Shown: in pieces, positions 1-7,461 of the stretch
How the letters are laid out: every line of letters starts with the position of its first letter
Numbering within the stretch: position 1 is the stretch's first letter
Source: MGBC131033 sp910585655
Lineage (GTDB): Bacteria; Bacillota; Clostridia; Lachnospirales; Lachnospiraceae
NCBI GenBank assembly: GCA_949502025.1
Contig: CATBCG010000082.1
Span: 1-24,380, forward strand
Direction: 5' to 3'
Length of the DNA stretch: 24,380 nucleotides
The notes under the pieces: generated by a model
The model's database searches: none
Seen by the model: only the letters and a program-made list of their open reading frames with translations
Told to the model about the DNA's origin: nothing
Made by a program: the position numbers and the translations under genes

Positions 1-132
1 ACCAGAGCTTTGCCTAAAGCTTTCTTCAGATTCCACCTCACGATGGACACCCTTGCTCTTGGCTATACACTTCCCACTACCAGGGCGTGTTACGGACTTT
101 CACCGATTAGATTGCGCCCATACTGGGCGCAC
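1..132 (-). mobile_element. Group II intron, 5' end (partial, runs off left edge)
   Basis: Read on the minus strand from 132, the sequence opens with GTGCGCCCAG, the GUGYG-type 5' boundary of group II introns. It continues with blocks I recognise from domain I of clostridial group II introns: GGTGAAAGTCC, then CAAGGGTGTCC, then GTGGAATCTGAAGAAAGC. The adjoining 5' exon ends TTTTTTG and is the T-tract of a hairpin terminator. Insertion immediately behind terminators is the known habit of class C (IIC) introns. The rest of the ribozyme and any intron-encoded reverse transcriptase/maturase would lie left of the window. The boundary base is seen directly. The IIC assignment is inferred from the insertion site. 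Confidence 0.8.
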
Positions 133-133
133 C

Positions 134-172
134 AAAAAAGCGGGTACCAGAATCCTTTTTTCTGATACCCGC
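134..172 (-). terminator. Rho-independent terminator used as intron insertion site
   Basis: On the minus strand a 13-bp stem (GCGGGTATCAGAA at 172-160 pairing with TTCTGGTACCCGC at 152-140) is followed by six T residues. The single irregular pair is U-G when read from the minus strand but C-A when read from the plus strand, so the hairpin is built to work for minus-strand transcripts. The group II intron begins one base after the T-tract plus G. Confidence 0.85.
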
Positions 173-220
173 TCTAAACTATAATCTCTTCCATATAATT
201 TTAATTCAATCCCTTATGTT

Positions 221-330
221 TTTGGTGGACTGTACCTCTCTTTCTGACATATTTTCCTATTGGATACCTCTATTATGGATATCCTATACTTCTGTTCCCT
301 TTGGACCGTACCTTCCTTTCTGCGATATTT
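221..330. repeat. Imperfect direct repeat, about 30 bp, two copies 76 bp apart
   Basis: The segments 221-255 and 297-330 share TTTGG(TG)GAC(C/T)GTACCT, CTTTCTG and ATATTT in the same order and spacing. They lie inside the unassigned minus-strand transcript. No function is suggested by the sequence. Confidence 0.4.
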
Positions 331-613
331 CTTTACCTACATCTATGTAAATTTATCGCTCTTTACTACTTGGTATTACACATTATTTAATTGTAATCAG
401 GTTTTTTCTTCTATATTACTTTTATTTTTCTTTGTAACTGTTCCGCTCTGGTTCTGCCGGAACTTCGTTGTTGGAATCCAAAACCTTTTTAAGAAGTAAG
501 GAATTCTCCTTCTGAACTATCGTACATTGGAATCACCCCTGTTCTTACGCTTTTCTTCGCTTTTCTTCGCTTTTTGTTTCTGCTAATTTCTTTCTCTTTG
601 TTTTTGTGTCTTA

Positions 614-642
614 ATCATATCACAGGATTTTTGTTTTGTCAA
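614..642 (-). promoter_or_regulatory. Sigma-A promoter for the unassigned minus-strand transcript
   Basis: The minus strand carries a perfect -35 TTGACA (642-637), a 17-nt spacer and TATGAT (619-614). Transcription would begin near 607 and run towards the terminator at 172-134. Confidence 0.75.
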
Positions 643-921
643 CCTTTTTTTGAAACTTTTTTAAATAAAATATCTTCTGGTTTTGTATTGTTTTAATTGT
701 CTGATTATTTTATATTATTTATTCAATTCCAACATATTTCTATGCCCTGTTTCTCCTGTTTTCACTCCATTATTGTCTTCCTCTAAGAAAATGTTGACCA
801 AAACTGCACAAATATTCTGTCTATTTTCGAGCAAAATGACATTGGAACTATCCTATCTCTCTGTTACTCTAAAAAAGTAGCTATCCTTATCGACTGATCT
901 TTAATAGAAAGGAGTTTTATT
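643..921. other. AT-rich intergenic stretch, one weak promoter candidate
   Basis: There is no gene here. The best promoter match for the downstream hydrolase is TTGGAA (842-847), a 17-nt spacer and TACTCT (865-870) with an upstream TG. That match is weak (4/6 and 3/6). AAAGGAG just before 922 is the ribosome binding site of the next gene. The 65-codon plus-strand ORF at 683-880 has no ribosome binding site and a composition typical of chance ORFs in T-rich DNA. Confidence 0.3.
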
Positions 922-1992
922 ATGATTCAAGTAAACGCCTGGGTAGGTGATTTTGGATTAACCACCGATACCTTCCTTCTAAAAGGGCATGCTTCTATCC
1001 GCCCGGAAGACATATCTCTCACTGTAGAAATGGGCTTTGGAGAGAAAAAGACCGTAAACATCCCGATTCTCTCCACACAATGCCAGGAGGATACCTTGTA
1101 TATTCAAACAGAACCCTTCTGCCCAGCCAACGAATTTCATCTTGTCGGGACAGGAGCTGCCGCTGACATCTCCTATCAAAAAGCAGATGCCGTACTGCAG
1201 ATTCAGGACGAAGAACTATTTGAACAAAAACAGGAAAATGATGTCCTCTATCGCCTGTACTCTCCGGCAGCCACACAAGCCCGTCCCCTTATTTTATTCT
1301 TACATGGCGGCGGCGAATGTGGTACGGACAATCTAACCCAATTAACTGGTACATTAGGTGCTATCCATCTGGCAAAATGCTATCCTGAAATGTATGTTAT
1401 GGCTCCGCAGGCGCCAAGAGGCATGTTAAATTCCGGTCAGCCAATGCCAAATATGAGCCAGATGCGCTTTGCCACCAGTGATACTCCTGGAATGGAGGGC
1501 TGGAGTCGCGCGCTGCTTGGACGAGTATGCGATCTGATCCGACATATGATTGCAGAGGGCAAGGTAAATCCAAAGCGGGTATATGTAATCGGTATGTCAA
1601 TGGGCGGCGGCGGAACATTACGCGCCTTGTCTGTCGGCTCCGATTTATTTGCTGCCGGCGCGCCGATCTGCCCTACTATGACTCCTGATACTTACCGCAT
1701 CCTTTGCGGATTGACCCATACCAAGCTTTGGATTTCTACTGCTTACATCGACCATACTTTATATCGTCACAAATATATTGTAGACGGCATTATGGCACTC
1801 AAGGATGCCGGCAACCGCAACGCCCGTTTAACATTATATTCCCCGGAGGAATTAGAGGCATATGGTCTGGCTACGGATCCGGATATGCCACTTGCCGCTA
1901 AATTCGGCGCCAACCATGCTTCCTGGGTTCTTACCCTGCACAATGAGCATGGAATTTTAAGCTGGCTGACGGAACAGGTACGGGAAAGCTAG
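922..1992 (+). CDS. Alpha/beta-hydrolase (esterase/peptidase-like) with N-terminal beta domain
   Basis: The 356-residue protein shows a serine-hydrolase fold. HGGGE (128-132) is the oxyanion-hole strand turn, G-M-S-M-G (224-228) is the nucleophile elbow with Ser226, and NHASW supplies the probable catalytic His332. An acid is likely near Asp277. The first 100 or so residues have no hydrolase motifs and look like a beta-sandwich appendage, as in EstA-type esterases. No signal peptide is present, so it should be cytoplasmic. AAAGGAG lies 8 nt before the ATG. A second hydrolase of the same general build lies at 9996-11249. The 3' end nearly touches the convergent CotH gene (4-bp gap) with no terminator between them. 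The substrate is unknown. Carboxyl-ester or aryl-ester hydrolysis is the safest guess. Confidence 0.85.
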   Translation: MIQVNAWVGDFGLTTDTFLLKGHASIRPEDISLTVEMGFGEKKTVNIPILSTQCQEDTLYIQTEPFCPANEFHLVGTGAAADISYQKADAVLQIQDEELFEQKQENDVLYRLYSPAATQARPLILFLHGGGECGTDNLTQLTGTLGAIHLAKCYPEMYVMAPQAPRGMLNSGQPMPNMSQMRFATSDTPGMEGWSRALLGRVCDLIRHMIAEGKVNPKRVYVIGMSMGGGGTLRALSVGSDLFAAGAPICPTMTPDTYRILCGLTHTKLWISTAYIDHTLYRHKYIVDGIMALKDAGNRNARLTLYSPEELEAYGLATDPDMPLAAKFGANHASWVLTLHNEHGILSWLTEQVRES

Positions 1993-1996
1993 GTTT

Positions 1997-3715
1997 TTAT
2001 CTTTTATAGCGAGCTGCTATCCCAAGCCCTGCGATGAAAACCGCAACAGAAACAACCAGTAACAGTAGGGAGGAAGCGCTTTTGGCGCTGCTCCCTGTTG
2101 CTTGCGGTATGTTTTTTCCTGCTTCATTACCGCTTCTGGGAAATCCTCCGAAAAACTCTCCTGCAGGCTTTCTATCCCCAAATGGATTACTTTCTTCTAA
2201 AAATGTGTTATCTTCTGGAATATCCGCTATATCATCAGGTGTCTGTTCTCCCTTTGGAAAACCCTGTTCCTCCGAAAAATTGCCCGCTGAAACCATTTCT
2301 TTTGGCATCCCTCCCATCTCGTTTTCCATCATTCCCATATCTGACAATTCAAGCTTAGAAGCATCTACAAAAGAATCCCCGGACACCGACTGTCCTTCTG
2401 CCGTAGATGGAATACTCCCCTCTAATTGCCCTCGGACACTTTCTGCACGAAGCAGGCAAAACTCTCGAATTGCTGCCGTTCCCCGTTCAAATTCTTCATA
2501 GGTACAAAATTTGCTGGGATCTTTTTCTACATAAGAAGCAATCAAGGCTACCGTTTCGTCTATCATCCCTGTAAAATCTGTATTCTCTATAAAGTCTGCA
2601 AAGTACTGATGATATTGTTCTGTATAGACCTCCTTTTCAAAAATCCAATGTAGCATAGGACGATCGCTGTTATCTCCTGCAGAAACCGGAGAATCAATCG
2701 GAGCATTTATCGTTTGAGTAGCATCCGATGCCTGAAAAGTACCAAACGCCAGATTATAGTCCCATGGTATCATAGAAAGCTTTCCTTCCTCTTCATACAG
2801 ATAATAATTATGAACGATCGTTCCTGTATAGCTATCTCCATTACAAACAAAATTATGGACAACAAAATAACGGATAACTTCTTCTATGTCTACTGCTTTT
2901 TCTGGATTCATATTGCTGCTAAGCAATTTCAATGCCTCAATCAGCCGCATTTGATCAGCTTTTGTTGTATCTGTTTTTGCATTGTCAAAAATGTTGGGAT
3001 AGCTCTCCGGATCATCATCTATATATTGAAGCTTTACGTCTGAACTTCCCATCCCCCCCGAACCAAATCTCTGGCCGTTTCCCCGTCCTCCGCCAAGGCT
3101 CATACTGTCCGGCTTATACAATTCCCCATACTCTCTTCCATAATTTCGCTGTAGAAAAGCTTCCTCCACCCCTTCCACAGCCAAGTAAAGTCCCCAGTCC
3201 TCTCCATTTACACTAATAAAAACGTAACTGCACAAGGGTGCATCTACTTCAAAATTACCCATCATCCGATAGGTTAGATAATCTTTCATATAAGTATTAT
3301 CCTGAATAATATTATTTAAGCTAATTTTATCCAGCCCATGGTAACTTTTTCCGCTGTCATATTGATCAAATTCCAGCTTAAAGCTGTATCGTTTGCTTCC
3401 CAGTTCGGAAACAGTCCTTAATGAAGTATTTCCCTTTGCACGGATACCAATATTTCGATAGGCTTCTCCGTCAATTACCACTGCACAGGAGACATATTCC
3501 TCATTCTCACAGCTCTCCAGAAAATCCTCCCAATCCTCCATCACAATCTCTAAAGTATGGACATAAGACGTATCAAAAAGGCGGTTTTCATAGCCTATTA
3601 TCCGGGAAGCTTCTGCCAATCCCGCCGCTCCTGCCTTAATAAGAAAACAAACTATTAGAATGGAGACTACTATAATAATAGCACAAATCCTATCTATGTA
3701 TCTATGTGTAGACAT
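1997..3715 (-). CDS. CotH-family protein kinase-like membrane protein
   Basis: This is a 572-residue member of the CotH family, atypical protein kinases first known from spore coats and also found outside sporulation. Visible family blocks are RAKGNTS in the N-terminal lobe, SLNNIIQDNTYMKDYLTYRM, YGELYKPDS, and the active-site stretch CNGDSYTGT followed by IPWDYNLAFG, whose Asp is the expected metal ligand. A membrane segment near residues 10-30 and another at the extreme C-terminus (SSLLLLVVSVAVFIAGLG) suggest an anchored protein with its body outside. A Gly-rich insert and a long Glu/Pro/Ser/Met-rich linker precede the last helix. I chose the ATG at 3715 because AGGAGG (3730-3725) lies 9 nt upstream. 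An ATG 33 nt earlier has no such site and overlaps the DUF4956 gene. It is the last gene of the VTC-DUF4956-CotH operon. Confidence 0.85.
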   Translation of the reverse strand: MSTHRYIDRICAIIIVVSILIVCFLIKAGAAGLAEASRIIGYENRLFDTSYVHTLEIVMEDWEDFLESCENEEYVSCAVVIDGEAYRNIGIRAKGNTSLRTVSELGSKRYSFKLEFDQYDSGKSYHGLDKISLNNIIQDNTYMKDYLTYRMMGNFEVDAPLCSYVFISVNGEDWGLYLAVEGVEEAFLQRNYGREYGELYKPDSMSLGGGRGNGQRFGSGGMGSSDVKLQYIDDDPESYPNIFDNAKTDTTKADQMRLIEALKLLSSNMNPEKAVDIEEVIRYFVVHNFVCNGDSYTGTIVHNYYLYEEEGKLSMIPWDYNLAFGTFQASDATQTINAPIDSPVSAGDNSDRPMLHWIFEKEVYTEQYHQYFADFIENTDFTGMIDETVALIASYVEKDPSKFCTYEEFERGTAAIREFCLLRAESVRGQLEGSIPSTAEGQSVSGDSFVDASKLELSDMGMMENEMGGMPKEMVSAGNFSEEQGFPKGEQTPDDIADIPEDNTFLEESNPFGDRKPAGEFFGGFPRSGNEAGKNIPQATGSSAKSASSLLLLVVSVAVFIAGLGIAARYKR

Positions 3716-3728
3716 ATATTTCTGCCTC

Positions 3729-4400
3729 CTATCCCATATAATCACCATTATAACTTACCAAGACAGCACTACGGATTCCTTCTATTTCCGAAAGTTCATT
3801 GACAAAATCCGTATTGTCTTCTTTTAAACGTATCTCCAAATTTAATTCTATCTCTCCCTTTTGCGCTGTTTTGCTCTTTACAACACAACGTTCTGTTCTT
3901 GCTTCCAAAAAACCTTTCGCCTGTATCTCACTTGTATGGTCTTCACATTGAAGCACAATAATATAAGGATTGCTGTGAGTCTTCCGGTTGACAAAAAACA
4001 AAAGAATAAGACCAATCATTACACTGCCAATCAGCGCCAGCGGAAGCATCCCTGCAGCTAAAACAATGCCTACCGCTATCGACCAAAACAGGAACGCAAT
4101 ATCCAACGGTTCCTTGATTGCTGTCCGGAAACGTACAATCGAAAGCGCACCTACCATACCTAAGGAAAGTACAACATTGCTGGTTACTGCCAGGATGACT
4201 ACGGTCGTAATCATCGTCAGAGCAAGCAATGTTACACCAAAGCTGGAGGAATACATTACTCCGGAAAACGTTTTCTTATAAATAAGAAATATAAATAGCC
4301 CAATAGCAAATGCCAATAACAATGCCAATAACATATCCAAAATACTAACACTTGTGATGTTCTCTAAAAAGCTTGATTTAAAAATATCGTTAAATGTCAT
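3729..4400 (-). CDS. DUF4956 family membrane protein
   Basis: The 223-residue protein carries the DUF4956 signature GALSIVRFRTAIKEPLDIAF. About four hydrophobic segments fill the first 135 residues (near 20-42, 55-80, 97-118 and 120-136). A soluble C-terminal domain of about 85 residues follows, rich in charged beta strands. AAGGAG precedes the ATG by 7 nt. It sits between the VTC-domain and CotH genes, and this trio recurs widely in bacteria, so the protein probably forms a membrane complex with one or both partners. Its biochemical function is unknown. The family assignment rests on the signature and the context. Confidence 0.85.
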   Translation of the reverse strand: MTFNDIFKSSFLENITSVSILDMLLALLLAFAIGLFIFLIYKKTFSGVMYSSSFGVTLLALTMITTVVILAVTSNVVLSLGMVGALSIVRFRTAIKEPLDIAFLFWSIAVGIVLAAGMLPLALIGSVMIGLILLFFVNRKTHSNPYIIVLQCEDHTSEIQAKGFLEARTERCVVKSKTAQKGEIELNLEIRLKEDNTDFVNELSEIEGIRSAVLVSYNGDYMG

Positions 4401-4474
4401 GATGTTATCTCCTTATTTTATTTATGTTTTTTGGTATTATCTGTTCAACCGGACACTTATCCGCTTTTTCCTAC

Positions 4475-5167
4475 TTATCCATATCTTCGACAGACTGCAT
4501 ATTTAGAAAAGGATGTCGTTTCTCTTCCCTCCAGGTTTACCGCAGTTCGGATTATTGCCGGTAAAAAAGCATCCCATTTTACTTCTAAAACAATCGTCTT
4601 ATCACTGGCTGGAATCAGAAAAGCATCCGGATTTAAAAAATCAAGGCTACCCAGTCCCGTCCGTATATCATAATCCAATGTTACGCGCACATTTCCAGGG
4701 AAATATACAAACGGCTCCCTCGTATATGCTACAATTGTTTTGGGGACAAGACCTTGGGATTTCATCTTCACATATAGCTCTTGTACCAAAGGTTGTCCAG
4801 ATTGCAGCATCCAATCCAGCCTTCCTTCTAAAAGCGCCTCTACTTCCTCTGTTTTTAGGCAAACACTCTGCTTTCTTCCTAGCCCGTTTTGTTTGCTCTT
4901 CTTTTCCAATAGGATAAAGGAACTATCTTCATTATAATAGCGAAGACGAAACTTTTCACGGCGGCTTACACCGTCTATTTTTTCTCGAAGCGCTTTGTCT
5001 GATAGCGTGTCAAAGTATAAGCTCCGAATTGTATATACCCCATTTACGGCATGGGTATCTGCCTTCATAATCGCCCTAAGACGCTGACGAATCGCTATTC
5101 TATCCGACTGGTTAATCTCATGCTTCCATTCATGGCGAAACTTCTTTTCCTCTGTCCTGTCTGTCAT
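4475..5167 (-). CDS. VTC-domain (polyphosphate polymerase-like) protein
   Basis: The 230-residue protein has the layout of the VTC tunnel domain, which in yeast Vtc4 makes polyphosphate from ATP. Ordered motifs are RHEWKHEI (11-18), IRSLYFDT (47-54), REKFRLRYYN (70-79), LLEKKSK (86-92), VAYTREPFVY (146-155), RVTLDYDI (161-168), VLEVKWD (193-199) and SFSKYAVCRR near the end. The basic and acidic residues lining the tunnel are therefore present. It has no membrane segment and is cytosolic. It heads the operon with DUF4956 (74-bp gap) and CotH. A TATAAT box on the minus strand lies 39 bp before the start. Polyphosphate synthesis is the family expectation. A bacterial VTC protein paired with CotH could instead process another nucleotide or anionic polymer. 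Confidence 0.87.
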   Translation of the reverse strand: MTDRTEEKKFRHEWKHEINQSDRIAIRQRLRAIMKADTHAVNGVYTIRSLYFDTLSDKALREKIDGVSRREKFRLRYYNEDSSFILLEKKSKQNGLGRKQSVCLKTEEVEALLEGRLDWMLQSGQPLVQELYVKMKSQGLVPKTIVAYTREPFVYFPGNVRVTLDYDIRTGLGSLDFLNPDAFLIPASDKTIVLEVKWDAFLPAIIRTAVNLEGRETTSFSKYAVCRRYG

Positions 5168-5205
5168 TTTCCTCTGCTCCCTTCCATTTTGCCGGCTACA
5201 AGACT

Positions 5206-5211
5206 ATTATA
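5206..5211 (-). promoter_or_regulatory. -10 box for the VTC-DUF4956-CotH operon
   Basis: A perfect TATAAT on the minus strand lies 39 bp upstream of the VTC start. No good -35 hexamer stands at 16-18 nt. This may mean activator dependence, for example on the divergently encoded response regulator, but that is inference. Confidence 0.45.
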
Positions 5212-5269
5212 CTTCTCAATGCTGAATTGAACCTGAAAAAACAGACCAAATTTTTATATCAGATAGGAT

Positions 5270-5391
5270 ATGCCTCCGGCGGATGGCAGGCATACGGAGC
5301 GGAATACTGTCAGCAAATGCTGCCGAGCCCATCTTCAGATGGGCTTGCATGCCGCCACAAGAACGCTGGAGGCGTTCTTGAATTATTTTCA
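5270..5391. repeat. Cluster of GC-rich hairpins between divergent operons
   Basis: Three stem-loops follow one another in about 70 bp: CAGC/GCTG (5311-5322), a 7-bp stem GCCCATC/GATGGGC with a TTCA loop (5327-5344), and a 9-bp stem CAAGAACGC/GCGTTCTTG (5358-5380) followed by AATTATTTT. Outer arms GGCGG (5278 region) and GCCGCC (5351) could close a larger structure. Base composition is much richer in G+C than the flanks. It looks like an interspersed palindromic repeat element. The last hairpin could also act as a weak terminator. The remaining bases of the 342-bp gap hold only the two promoters. Confidence 0.5.
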
Positions 5392-5410
5392 GCATGATTT
5401 CAGTAAACTA

Positions 5411-5419
5411 TGTTATACT
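5411..5419 (+). promoter_or_regulatory. Extended -10 promoter for the two-component system
   Basis: TG-T-TATACT is an extended -10 element 91 bp upstream of the response regulator start. The -35 region is poor, as is usual for this promoter type. Confidence 0.55.
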
Positions 5420-5509
5420 AGCCCTACAAAACAAACGTTCCTTCTCTTGCTGCCAAGGAATTATTATGATAAAGTAATGGGATAGAATTTATGGAGGTTG
5501 AATTGCCCT

Positions 5510-6184
5510 ATGAAAATATTAGTAATTGAAGATGAAATTCTTTTAGCCAATTCTATTCAGACGCTCCTAACTTCTAGGGGATTCCAGACAGAAGCAGTCT
5601 ATGACGGGAAAACCGGTGAAGAATATGCTTTACTCGGCATTTATGATTTACTGATTTTAGATGTAATGCTGCCTGGGTTAAATGGCTACCAAGTCGCCCA
5701 AAGAATCCGTAAAAAGCATTGCAACACCCCAATCCTAATGCTGACTGCTAAATCCGCTTTAGAGGATCGTATTGAAGGACTGGACGCAGGTGCCGACTAT
5801 TACCTGACAAAACCCTTTGATTCCAGAGAATTACTCGCCTGTATCAATGCTTTACTCCGTCGCCAGGGAACCGAGGTAAACGAACTTACTTTTGGCAATA
5901 CCGCACTGGATTTAGAATCCGGCAAGCTCGTCTGCAACGAAAGAGAGGTTCGTCTCTCTTCCAGAGAATTCGATGTTATGCGAATACTTTTTCAGGCAGG
6001 GGAACACAACATTTCAAAAGAAACGCTTCTTACACGCGTATGGGGATATGACTCCAATGCCGTAGAAAACCATGTAGAGGTATATGTCGGTTTCCTGCGA
6101 AAAAAGCTATCCAGTATTGGCTCAAACATCCATATTGAAGCAATCAGGCGCCTGGGCTACCACTTAGAAAAAACGGATTATTAA
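5510..6184 (+). CDS. OmpR/PhoB-type response regulator
   Basis: The 224-residue regulator has an N-terminal receiver with acidic pocket Glu7/Asp8, phospho-acceptor Asp51 (LLILDVMLPG), Thr79 and Lys101 (LTKPFD). A winged-helix DNA-binding domain occupies residues 130-224, with SREFDVMRIL and the recognition/wing region VENHVEVYVGFLRKKL. It is the cytoplasmic partner of the kinase 35 bp downstream. I place the start at ATG 5510, behind GGAGG (5493-5497). A TTG at 5498 would sit directly on that site and cannot be the start. The gene diverges from the VTC-DUF4956-CotH operon and could control it or the neighbouring lipid/phosphate genes. Confidence 0.93.
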   Translation: MKILVIEDEILLANSIQTLLTSRGFQTEAVYDGKTGEEYALLGIYDLLILDVMLPGLNGYQVAQRIRKKHCNTPILMLTAKSALEDRIEGLDAGADYYLTKPFDSRELLACINALLRRQGTEVNELTFGNTALDLESGKLVCNEREVRLSSREFDVMRILFQAGEHNISKETLLTRVWGYDSNAVENHVEVYVGFLRKKLSSIGSNIHIEAIRRLGYHLEKTDY

Positions 6185-6219
6185 CAAAGGCATCACCTAA
6201 GAGTATAGGAGAAGGAACT

Positions 6220-7461
6220 ATGATTAGACGGCTCAGGATAAAATTTACTTTTATCAATATGTTGATTGCACTTGTTTTGTTAAGTGTTATTTTCAGTATG
6301 GTGCTGCATTTCACCCGATTAAATATGGAACAGGAAAGTATACAAAGAATGCGTACCATCCTTTCTTCCCGCTTCCAGCCTGCCCCGCCAAACACTTTGC
6401 CTGACGTCCCGCCAAACTTACCTGCCAGGGAACCGGGACTTCCTTATTTTATTGTACACCAACCCCCACAAGGACAGATTACCACGATAGAAAGCCGTGG
6501 AAATTATGAAGATCTTTCCTCCGAGTTTTTATCCGAACTGTTGGAAGCCGTATCCCTGCTGCCTGGAGAAAGCGGTACTCTCCCTCAATACCAGCTTCGA
6601 TTTTACCGTAGTTCTCCTAACACACGACTTATTATATTTGCAGATATTTCCAGCGAACAGGCACTGCTCCAAAGTCTGCTCAAATCCTGTCTTTTTATTG
6701 GTGGTATCAGCTTTGCTGCCTTGTTTTTAACCAGCCTTTTTGGAGCCTATTGGGCAGTTCTTCCAGTTGAAAACGCCTGGAAACAACAAAAACAGTTCAT
6801 AGCCGACGCATCCCACGAACTGAAAACACCGCTAACTGTTATTATGACCAATGCGGAAATGCTGCAGGAAGAAAACTATGACCAGGCTACAAAGGAACAA
6901 TTTTCTTCTAATATCCTGGTTATGACACAGCAAATGCGCGGCTTAGTAGAGCGACTGTTAGATCTGGCACGCCTGGATAATGACAGTGTGCAAAACAGCT
7001 TTACAAATATCCATTTTAGCCAGCTAGTCTCCGATGCCATATTACCATTTGAGCCACTATATTTTGAAAAAGGATTGGAACTCCAATGCCAGTTAGAAAA
7101 ACACCTCTTTGTAAAAGGAAATATATCCCAGCTCCGTCAGGTTGCTGATATTTTACTGGATAATGCCTTAAAGTATTCCTTTCCCCACTCAACTGTTTCT
7201 ATTCGGCTCATGCGCCAAGGCAGCCATTGCATTTTTTCGGTGGAAAGTGTGGGAGAAACTATCTCCCATAATGATTTAAAAAATATTTTCAAACGATTCT
7301 ACCGGATCGACAAAGCCCGCAGCATGAACCATAGCTACGGGCTGGGATTACCGATTGCTGAACGTATTGTTAAAGAACATCGTGGAAAAATATGGGCAGA
7401 AAGCAGCCATGGGCATAATTGTTTTCTAGTTCAGCTTTCCTCTGCTCCGGCAGCCAACTAA
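6220..7461 (+). CDS. Membrane sensor histidine kinase
   Basis: The 413-residue kinase has membrane helices at about 8-32 and 157-181 that enclose an extracytoplasmic sensor of about 125 residues. The sensor has a Pro-rich stretch (54-84). DASHELKTPL (196-205) holds the phospho-accepting His199, only some 18 residues after the second helix, so there is no HAMP domain. The N box is QVADILLDNALKYS (Asn315), the F box is NIFKRFYR, and the G2 box is SYGLGLPIAERIV. The G1 box is odd: V-E-S-V-G-E-T-I replaces the usual VxDxGxGI or VxNxGxxI. GGAGAAGG precedes the ATG. The gene pairs with the regulator upstream, and its stop codon overlaps the convergent PAP2 gene by 4 bp. Confidence 0.92.
   Translation: MIRRLRIKFTFINMLIALVLLSVIFSMVLHFTRLNMEQESIQRMRTILSSRFQPAPPNTLPDVPPNLPAREPGLPYFIVHQPPQGQITTIESRGNYEDLSSEFLSELLEAVSLLPGESGTLPQYQLRFYRSSPNTRLIIFADISSEQALLQSLLKSCLFIGGISFAALFLTSLFGAYWAVLPVENAWKQQKQFIADASHELKTPLTVIMTNAEMLQEENYDQATKEQFSSNILVMTQQMRGLVERLLDLARLDNDSVQNSFTNIHFSQLVSDAILPFEPLYFEKGLELQCQLEKHLFVKGNISQLRQVADILLDNALKYSFPHSTVSIRLMRQGSHCIFSVESVGETISHNDLKNIFKRFYRIDKARSMNHSYGLGLPIAERIVKEHRGKIWAESSHGHNCFLVQLSSAPAAN

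Larger units (their letters stand above)
134..607 (-). other. Short promoter-to-terminator unit with no recognisable gene
   Basis: A consensus promoter (614-642) and a strong terminator (134-172) on the same strand bracket about 470 nt with no ORF of useful length. The 5' part is purine rich with a repeated AAGCGAAGAA motif. The only start with a plausible ribosome binding site (AGGGGTG) is an ATG at 527 that encodes 12 residues (MYDSSEGEFLTS) and stops at 489. Directly after the stop, a second frame stays open for about 22 codons (KVLDSNNEVPAEPER and on), so a one-base slip would give a hydrophilic peptide of about 34 residues. It may be a small RNA, a tiny peptide gene, or the decayed remains of a gene. 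Plus-strand ORFs here are AT-rich artefacts. Confidence 0.35.

Noticed and set aside
260..499. 79-codon plus-strand ORF rich in Phe/Leu/Tyr
   Set aside because: It has no ribosome binding site, its composition follows from T-rich DNA, and it lies antisense to a promoter-terminator unit.
683..880. 65-codon plus-strand ORF
   Set aside because: No ribosome binding site, AT-rich composition, and no motif.
2034..2501. 155-codon plus-strand ORF opposite the CotH gene
   Set aside because: Ser/Pro-rich shadow of the CotH C-terminal linker. The minus-strand CotH frame carries real motifs.
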